DNA from: S015-6 sp964479535
GTDB taxonomy: Bacteria; Desulfobacterota; DSWW01
NCBI GenBank assembly: GCA_964479535.1
Contig: CAYZMM010000012.1
Span: forward strand, 1-64,000
DNA: 64,000 nt
Direction of reading: 5' to 3'
A model generated the notes under the pieces. It had not been told where the DNA came from and did not search any database. It saw only the letters and a list, made by a program, of their open reading frames with translations. Positions 59,135 to 64,000 of this stretch are shown piece by piece; position 1 is the first letter of the stretch, and every line of letters begins with the position of its first letter. A program made the translations under genes and the position numbers.

Positions 59135-60091
59135 ATGGATGAAACCAACGCGGCTTCCCCGAAAGCACGTTTCAAGACGGCAGGCTGGCTCTGCATCGCC
59201 GCATGCCTCGTCGTGCAGCCCGCCCTGGCCCACGTACCCTATCTCGAAGAGGAGGATTACTCGGCGGAAGCCCCCTTCGAGATCCCTCGACCTCTGGAGA
59301 AGTCCAGGGCCTTCTATTCCTGGTTCGAGACGAGCGGGGATGTGGACGTCTTCACCTTCCAGATTACCGAGCCGACGCAGCTCTTCGCGCAGGCGATCGT
59401 GCCGGTCTGCCAGGGCCACGAGCGGGTCCTGCCCTGGTTCGCCGTGGTCGGCCCCGGCCTGCCCCCTCCGGATGTTGCTTTGCCCTTCGACCTGCCGCCC
59501 GGATACGGCGCAACCGTCACACGGAACGAGGAGCCCTGGACACCCCGGGAAACGTTCTACGAGCCCTTCGGCGACAAGTGGTACTTCGACGGCCCGATCT
59601 TCGAGGAAACGGTTGTAACACCCGGAACCTGGTATCTCTACTTCTGGAACCCCGAGGGCGTGGCCGGCGATTACGTGGCCGTTGTGGGCCCCCTGGAGAT
59701 CTGGGGCCCCATGGACATCCTGCGGGCCCTCATCTACACGCCCATGATCCGAAAAGGAGAAGAACTCCACATCGAATGCCTGGTCTGCGGATTCGTCGAC
59801 GAGCGGGTCCTGGAAGACAGCGACGGGGACGGGATCCTGGATCCGTGTGACGAGAAACAGTGCTTCATCGCAACGGCCGCGTTCGGGACCGAAATGACCG
59901 GAAAGATCGACACCCTTCGCTCCTTTCGCGACGACCATCTCCTGACCACCGGCCCCGGGCGCTTCCTCGTGTCGTTCTATTACGAGCAGAGCCCGTCCGT
60001 CGCAGCGGTCATCCGTTCGCACGGGTGGCTCAGGGCGTTCGTCCGTATCCTGCTTCTGCCCCTCGTGGGGCTCGTCTCATTGGTCGGCTAG
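59135..60091 (+). CDS. Exported CFI-box-CTERM domain protein
   Basis: A 318-residue preprotein with a signal peptide (TAGWLCIAACLVVQPALA) and an extracytoplasmic beta-rich domain (SRAFYSWFETSGDVDVFTF, GTWYLYFWNPEGVAGDYVAV). Near the end comes the CFI box QCFIATAAFGTEMTGKIDTL, then FYYEQSPSVAAVIRS and a terminal hydrophobic helix (ILLLPLVGLVSL). The CFI-box-CTERM module occurs in exported proteins of Desulfobacterota and relatives; its purpose is unknown, perhaps sorting or anchoring. The Asp-rich DSDGDGILDPCDEK could bind calcium. It sits between two DUF523/DUF1722 genes. Confidence 0.8.
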   Translation: MDETNAASPKARFKTAGWLCIAACLVVQPALAHVPYLEEEDYSAEAPFEIPRPLEKSRAFYSWFETSGDVDVFTFQITEPTQLFAQAIVPVCQGHERVLPWFAVVGPGLPPPDVALPFDLPPGYGATVTRNEEPWTPRETFYEPFGDKWYFDGPIFEETVVTPGTWYLYFWNPEGVAGDYVAVVGPLEIWGPMDILRALIYTPMIRKGEELHIECLVCGFVDERVLEDSDGDGILDPCDEKQCFIATAAFGTEMTGKIDTLRSFRDDHLLTTGPGRFLVSFYYEQSPSVAAVIRSHGWLRAFVRILLLPLVGLVSLVG

Positions 60092-60106
60092 CCCGGAGGG
60101 TTCAAC

Positions 60107-61054
60107 ATGGAGAACATCCGGCTGGGTATCCACGCATCCCTTCTCGGCCTTTCGGTTCTGAACGAGGGGAAGTACAAGGGCGACCGCTTTCTGAAGGACA
60201 CGCTCGGCCGGTTCGTCGAGTACGTCCCGGTGTACCCGGAGGAGGGCTGCGGGCTGGAAGAGGCGGCCGAGTCTCTCCGCCTGGAGGAGGTTTCCGGGGC
60301 CCTCCGGCTGAAGAACCCGAAAACCGGGAAAGACTACACCGACAGGGTCGAGGACTGGGCGCACCGGAAGGTCGAGGAGCTTGCCGGGGAGGATCTCTGC
60401 GGTTTCGTCTTGAAGAACCGGTCGCCCATCACCGGGATGGAGCGGGTCCATGTCCTCGGGGAAGACGGCGTCCGAAGAAAGAACGGCGTGGGCCTCTTCG
60501 CCTCGGTCCTGATGGATCGCTTCCCCACGCTGCCCGTGGAAGAAGACGGCCGTCTTCACGATCCGGGGCTTCGGGAGAACTTCATCGAGCGGATCTTCGT
60601 CTTGAGGCGATGGCGCGAAATGCCGGGCGGAGGCAGCAGGATCGGCCGCCTTGTGGACTTTCACACCCGGCACAAGCTTCTCATCCTTTCGCACAGCCCG
60701 AAACATCACACGGCTCTGGGCCGGCTCGTGGCCGGGGCGAAGGGTATGGACCCGCAGGAACTCTTCGATCAGTACCTTTCCCTGCTCATGGAAGCGATTC
60801 GCCTGAAGGCCACCCCGAAGAAGCACACCAACGTACTCCATCACCTGATGGGGTATTTCAAGAAGGATCTTTCCAAAGACGAGAAGCAGGAGTTGCTGGA
60901 GCTGATCCAGGAGTACCACGAAGGCGGCCTGCCCCTCATCGTCCCGGTCACCCTGATGAACCACTACGTGCGCAAGTACGACGCGCACTACCTGAAGCAG
61001 CAGGTCTATCTGGAGCCTCACCCGGTGGAGCTGAAACTGAGAAACCACGCCTAG
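60107..61054 (+). CDS. DUF523-DUF1722 paralogue with DUF523 cysteines lost
   Basis: A 315-residue homologue of the gene at 58169, with the same two domains and no frameshift. In DUF523 the conserved Cys positions differ: GISSCLLG is GIHASLLG, VCPEVECG is VYPEEGCG, and SPSSG is SPITG. The DUF1722 part is well kept (VDFHTRHKLLILSHSP, MGYFKKDLSKDEKQELLELI). It thus looks like a duplicated copy that has lost the Fe-S or catalytic role of DUF523 but kept DUF1722. ATG at 60107 follows GGAGGG. 15 bases after the CFI-box gene. Confidence 0.83.
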   Translation: MENIRLGIHASLLGLSVLNEGKYKGDRFLKDTLGRFVEYVPVYPEEGCGLEEAAESLRLEEVSGALRLKNPKTGKDYTDRVEDWAHRKVEELAGEDLCGFVLKNRSPITGMERVHVLGEDGVRRKNGVGLFASVLMDRFPTLPVEEDGRLHDPGLRENFIERIFVLRRWREMPGGGSRIGRLVDFHTRHKLLILSHSPKHHTALGRLVAGAKGMDPQELFDQYLSLLMEAIRLKATPKKHTNVLHHLMGYFKKDLSKDEKQELLELIQEYHEGGLPLIVPVTLMNHYVRKYDAHYLKQQVYLEPHPVELKLRNHA

Positions 61055-61127
61055 ATCGAATCCTACGGAAGTACATGCGGACGAAATTGGGGCTCGATCC
61101 TGGGCGGGAGAAAGAGAGAGTAGGAGG

Positions 61128-61385
61128 TCAGTTCTTTCTGGGGCGGTGCACAACGTTGCGGGGGGGGAGCTTCTCCCGGTGGATGATCAGACCGTGGCTC
61201 GGGTCATAGGGCGACACACCGACCGTCACCCGGTCGCCCAGGATCACCCGGATGTGGAACTTCCGCATCCGGCCCGAGAGCTTGGCGGAAATATGCTGCC
61301 CGGAATCGAGCTTCACAATGAAATGCCCGCCGGCCTTCACGTCTGTTACCACTCCTTCTGTCTGTGCAAGATCATCGCGGGCCAA
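61128..61385 (-). CDS. infA: Translation initiation factor IF-1-like protein
   Basis: An 85-residue OB-fold (S1-type) protein. The core EGVVTDVKAGGHFIVKL, then ISAKLSGRMRKFHIRVILGD and VTVGVSPYDPSHGLI, aligns with IF-1 throughout; a short basic C-terminal extension (REKLPPRNVVHRPRKN) makes it longer than the usual 72. A TTG start at 61385 has GGAGG six bases upstream; no ATG lies nearby in frame. It is not in a ribosomal operon, so it may be a second IF-1 copy. It lies downstream of the cold-shock gene on the same strand. Confidence 0.85.
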   Translation of the reverse strand: MARDDLAQTEGVVTDVKAGGHFIVKLDSGQHISAKLSGRMRKFHIRVILGDRVTVGVSPYDPSHGLIIHREKLPPRNVVHRPRKN

Positions 61386-61519
61386 TAGGATCCTCCATGC
61401 TAGGATGATGGGGTTTCCGGACGTGCCCCGCCGCCGGGCAGGGCGCCCGCACAAGCCCGGCGGAAGCGCCTCCCGCAGGGCATCAATCAGAACAGGGTAC
61501 TGAATGAGGGACAACCGCT

Positions 61520-61729
61520 CTACAGCTTCACCACTTCACCTGCAGCCGGCCCTTTCCTTCCCTCGGTCACAACGTACTCGACTCGGTCGCCTTCGTTGAG
61601 GGTCTTGAAACCCTCGCCGAGGATGGCGGAGTGATGCACGAAAATATCGCCGTCGCCAGATTCGCGGGAGATGAATCCGTAGCCCTTCTTGTCATCGAAC
61701 CACTTGACCACTCCCTGTTCCTTTTCCAT
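61520..61729 (-). CDS. Cold-shock domain protein (CspA family)
   Basis: A 69-residue nucleic-acid-binding OB-fold protein. RNP1 appears as KGYGFIS and RNP2 as DIFVHHSAI; the N-terminus QGVVKWFDDKKGYGF is typical. It binds single-stranded RNA or DNA and resolves structure at low temperature. The ATG at 61729 follows AGGAGG. The transcript has a long 5' leader with a terminator-like hairpin about 70 bases upstream of the start and a consensus -35 further up, so leader-based control is likely. Confidence 0.9.
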   Translation of the reverse strand: MEKEQGVVKWFDDKKGYGFISRESGDGDIFVHHSAILGEGFKTLNEGDRVEYVVTEGRKGPAAGEVVKL

Positions 61730-61793
61730 TCCTCGTGAACCTCCTTTGTTCGCGGCGGGCTCGCTTCGTGACACCCCGCTTACCCGTGACACA

Positions 61794-61828
61794 AAAAAGC
61801 CGCCCGGAGTTGGTAATCCTGAGCGGCG
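61794..61828 (-). terminator. Terminator-like hairpin in the csp leader
   Basis: On the minus strand a 7-base-pair stem GCCGCTC/GGGCGGC, a bulged A, a 3-base-pair GGA/TCC extension and an 8-base loop (61800-61828) are followed by TTTTTT (61799-61794). It lies between the predicted promoter and the csp start, so it could be an attenuator, a cold-responsive switch, or the end of a short leader RNA. Confidence 0.6.
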
Positions 61829-61877
61829 GACCCTCGTCTTCCAGAACAGAAATTACACCGACCTTTTGTTTACGCTA

Positions 61878-61901
61878 TCAGCCCCCGCGCGCTCTTGTCA
61901 A
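61878..61901 (-). promoter_or_regulatory. Predicted promoter of the cold-shock gene
   Basis: A perfect TTGACA lies at 61901-61896 (minus strand). About 17 bases further on is a weaker -10-like GATAGC/ATAGCG. It reads toward the hairpin and the csp gene, giving a leader of roughly 140 bases. Confidence 0.4.
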
Positions 61902-61923
61902 TAGCCGATAATAGAAAGATCTT

Positions 61924-63150
61924 TCACGGATGAGGTGCCAGCGGAAGCCTCACGGTGAACAGGCTGCCCTCCCCGGGCCAGCTGTCCGCCTCGATCCGGC
62001 CGCTGTTCGCCTCGATGAACTTCCTGGCAATGGCGAGCCCAAGGCCGATCCCCCTCCGGCCGGCCTTGGTCGTGTAAAAGGGTTCGAAGATCCGCTCGAA
62101 TTCCGCCTTTTCCATGCCGATCCCCGTGTCCCGGATATCGACCTGGAGCCATTCGAACCCGTACCGGGAAACCGTTACCGAAAGCGTGCCGATGCCGTCC
62201 ATGGAATCGAGCCCGTTGCGGACCAGGTTCGAGAAGGCCTTGATCAGCTGGTCCGCATCCCCCTCCAGCCACAGATCCTCCTCGCAGAACTCGCGCTCCA
62301 CACGGATGCCCGGCCCGACCGGCATGGCCTTCAGGATCAGGTTGACCGAGTGGTCCACAATGTCCTGGATCCTCAGGGTGGCGACCCGGGGCGTCTCCTC
62401 CCGGCCGAGGGCCAGGATTTCGTTCACGAAGCGTACGATCCTGTTTGTCTGGAACCGGATTTCCTTCTTTTTCCCCTCCGGAGCCTCGAATCCATGGAGC
62501 AGGCCTTCGATGACCTGAAGGGGTGTTCGGATTTCATGGGCAAGCTCCGTGGAGAGCCTCCCGAGGTTGGCGAATTTCTCCAACCGGCCGAGAACCTCCA
62601 CCAGCCTGCTGGTAAGAACGGCCGTCGCAAAGACGATCAGGCTGGTGCTGGACCATAAGAAGATGTCCTTGCCGGTGCTCGGAGGAACCTGGAAGAGGTT
62701 GTGCCGCGGGATGACCCCATGATGCTCGAGGTGGCAGAGAAGGGTGAAGGTCAGGATCACGTACGAGGCGAACAGCACCCTTCCCCGCTTTGAGAGGAAG
62801 AGGCCCGAGCATACGACCAGCAGCAGGTAGGCAGCCGGCCAGATCATCGAATAGATGCCGCCGAAGTAGTGGAGCGCAAGGGTAACGGCGACGACGTCGA
62901 TCCAGAGGCTCGCGGAATTGTACGCAAGGATCGCTTCCGGCCGTCGGGCGCGAAAGAGGAAGTAGGATGCCCAGATGGAAAGCTCGATCACGAAGATGAA
63001 GATGATGGGCTGCGCCTCGACACCGAGGAACCTGAAATAGCGGAAGAAGAGCAGGAGGGACAGGCACGTCAAGCCGAGAATGATCTTGGCCTTGAAGAAG
63101 TAGTCGACCAGCGTACCCTGCAAATCCTGATTCAGGTCCCGATTCATCAT
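61924..63150 (-). CDS. Membrane sensor histidine kinase
   Basis: A 408-residue kinase with six hydrophobic helices in the first ~190 residues (KIILGLTCLSLLLFFRYF, IFIFVIELSIWASYFLF and others). The HisKA segment is STELAHEIRTPLQVIEGLL with the phospho-His. The ATPase domain shows NLVRNGLDSMDG (N-box), DTGIGM and RRGIGLGLAIARKFIEANSG. The N-box and short membrane input resemble NtrB/AtoS-type kinases. ATG at 63150 starts MMNRDLNQDL; longer frames lack similarity. No response regulator is seen nearby within the window. Confidence 0.88.
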   Translation of the reverse strand: MMNRDLNQDLQGTLVDYFFKAKIILGLTCLSLLLFFRYFRFLGVEAQPIIFIFVIELSIWASYFLFRARRPEAILAYNSASLWIDVVAVTLALHYFGGIYSMIWPAAYLLLVVCSGLFLSKRGRVLFASYVILTFTLLCHLEHHGVIPRHNLFQVPPSTGKDIFLWSSTSLIVFATAVLTSRLVEVLGRLEKFANLGRLSTELAHEIRTPLQVIEGLLHGFEAPEGKKKEIRFQTNRIVRFVNEILALGREETPRVATLRIQDIVDHSVNLILKAMPVGPGIRVEREFCEEDLWLEGDADQLIKAFSNLVRNGLDSMDGIGTLSVTVSRYGFEWLQVDIRDTGIGMEKAEFERIFEPFYTTKAGRRGIGLGLAIARKFIEANSGRIEADSWPGEGSLFTVRLPLAPHP

Positions 63151-63579
63151 GGGCAGCTCGGCCTGGGACAGTGTGAACGAGGACTCCTTACCTCTTATAA
63201 ACCGTACGGGAACTTCCCGCAAGGACCGTAGCCACGTGGAAACCGCAAAGCCTGAAAGGCGCGACTTTTCGCAGCAGGACGATTGCGTCCACCGGGAAAC
63301 GGGCCCTGGCCCGTGTGTGTCCGTTCGTCTACACTTGTCGCCCCCGTCTTCCGGCTGAATGGCGCGTGGCCCCCGCAGTGGGATCTCGAAGGGGCCCCGT
63401 AACCGGTCTTTTCGCGCCTCGTGTCGACGGGGGGCCGGGGCAGACGCGTCTTTCCGCCCAGGGATCCCATGCCGGGCCCTTTGTGCAATTTCCTTTCCAC
63501 CTCCTGGCACGCAATTTGATACTCACGCCCCACAGAACCCATACCTTCCGCCGAAAAGAACCCCAGGAGGTACCCCCTC
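63151..63579. other. 429-base divergent intergenic region, no gene seen
   Basis: This separates the histidine kinase and the RND exporter. It contains a perfect hairpin ACGGGCC-CT-GGCCCGT (63299-63314) and a segment with CGCAAAGCC then GAAAGGC (about 63246-63260), faintly like part of a c-di-GMP-I riboswitch but lacking its other conserved blocks. Open frames here have no recognisable similarity. Promoters for both neighbours are expected. Confidence 0.4.
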
Positions 63580-64000
63580 ATGACGGAAGCTCTTGCCCGC
63601 TTCATCCTCGCCAGGCGGTACGGCATTCTTCTGGCAATCGGGGCAATCACACTATTTCTCGGCATCTTTTCCCTCCGTATTCAACTCGACCAGAATCCCG
63701 ACAAGCTCATTTTCCAGAACGATCCGCAATACCCTCTTTTGAAGGCCTTCTTCGCCGAATTCGGCTACGACGAGATCCTGGTCGCGGCTCTCTCGGCTGA
63801 CGATGTCCTGAAGCAGGAGAACCTCGAGTACATCCGCAGGTTAACTAGGGAAATCCAGGAACTGCCCTGGGTGGACAGGGTCGTCTCCCTCGCAAACGCC
63901 GAGGACATACAAACCAGCGACGAGACCCTCGAGGTCGTACCCTTGCTCGGCCCCGCACCGATCACGGAAGAGCAAAAGAGAGCATTGCGTCTGCGAATTC
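63580..64000 (+). CDS. RND/MMPL-family exporter, N-terminal part only (runs off edge)
   Basis: The first 140 residues of a larger protein, cut by the window end. ATG at 63580 follows AGGAGG. The start is MTEALARFILARRYGILLAI with a first membrane helix (GILLAIGAITLFLGIFSL). The following periplasmic part contains a typical RND-superfamily sequence (QLDQNPDKLIFQNDPQYPLL, FFAEFGYDEILVAAL, and LPWVDRVVSLANAED), like the predicted exporter or hopanoid/lipid transporter branch. Substrate is unknown. Confidence 0.8.
   Translation, partial: MTEALARFILARRYGILLAIGAITLFLGIFSLRIQLDQNPDKLIFQNDPQYPLLKAFFAEFGYDEILVAALSADDVLKQENLEYIRRLTREIQELPWVDRVVSLANAEDIQTSDETLEVVPLLGPAPITEEQKRALRLRI

Noticed and set aside
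63240..63300. Possible c-di-GMP-I (GEMM) riboswitch upstream of the RND exporter
   Set aside because: CGCAAAGCC with a GAAA and GGC follow-up is present, but the AGGGCAAA block and the closing helix are not; not enough to call. A covariance search would settle it.
1..64000. CRISPR arrays, tRNA, rRNA, phage or integron features
   Set aside because: No regularly spaced direct repeats, cloverleaf with a tRNA signature, rRNA-like stretch, integrase or transposase was found by reading; a covariance scan could still reveal a small RNA.

Overview
The window is about 64 kb of GC-rich bacterial chromosome, carrying 58 complete protein genes and one cut by the right edge. No rRNA, tRNA, CRISPR array, phage block or intact insertion sequence is visible. 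Several features fit a Gram-negative deltaproteobacterium (Desulfobacterota, perhaps near the syntrophs or sulfate reducers): many acyl-CoA genes, DUF35/thiolase pairs, a selenoprotein, a heterodisulfide-reductase-like ferredoxin, a CFI-box-CTERM exported protein, DUF523/DUF1722 proteins and the flagellar stator pair motAB. This placement is inference from gene content, not a marker-gene assignment.

Layout. 0.25-4.2 kb: acyl-CoA metabolism (enoyl-CoA hydratase, AMP-forming acyl-CoA ligase, CoA-binding ADP-forming ligase alpha-type protein). 4.3-5.7 kb: a tiny Cys-containing protein and an orphan disordered protein. 5.7-7.9 kb: a TetR regulator and class III aminotransferase with a palindromic operator. 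8-9.1 kb: murB. 9.1-14.6 kb, minus strand: papain-like protease, Xni-type flap endonuclease, SDR, glutathione transferase-like protein, amidohydrolase and transglutaminase-like protein. 14.8-16.4 kb: motA-motB. 16.7-24.4 kb: a radical SAM protein with a Tat/lipoprotein signal, quinone oxidoreductase, a second enoyl-CoA hydratase, DUF1573 lipoprotein, GT87-type membrane protein, methyltransferase and iron-type alcohol dehydrogenase. 24.6-26.6 kb: an Fe-S protein followed by a selenoprotein of the glycine/sarcosine/betaine reductase B family, whose in-frame TGA at 26320 splits it in naive ORF calling.

26.6-37 kb is a minus-strand surface-polysaccharide cluster: flippase-like protein, WecE-type sugar aminotransferase, two large multi-membrane proteins, NeuD-type acyltransferase, GT2, WbqC-like protein and an ATP-grasp enzyme, with one BKACE enzyme embedded. 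37-40.4 kb is a compact operon of PTS EIIA-like protein, PII-like protein and two CPA2-type cation/proton antiporters, which looks like a signal-controlled ion-transport module. 40.4-43.8 kb is a symmetric DUF35-thiolase-thiolase-DUF35 operon. 44-50.3 kb: envelope proteins, a HEAT/LysM protein, a dicarboxylate symporter and a PAS histidine kinase. 50.4-55.3 kb: a heterodimeric ABC exporter with complementary degenerate sites and a YdjM-like membrane protein. 55.4-61 kb: truD, an Fe-S photolyase-like protein, and two DUF523/DUF1722 paralogues around a CFI-box-CTERM protein. 61.1-63.2 kb: an IF-1-like gene, a cold-shock gene with a terminator-like leader hairpin, and a membrane histidine kinase. 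An RND/MMPL exporter gene starts at 63580 and runs off the edge.

Four non-coding inverted-repeat elements lie between genes (16367-16545, 22996-23155, 24412-24476, 31212-31420). They resemble MITE or REP-type foldback elements. The strongest single observation is the selenoprotein with a SECIS-like hairpin. The EIIA/PII-like/antiporter operon, the cysteine-less DUF523 paralogue and the Tat-lipoprotein radical SAM protein are the next most interesting.
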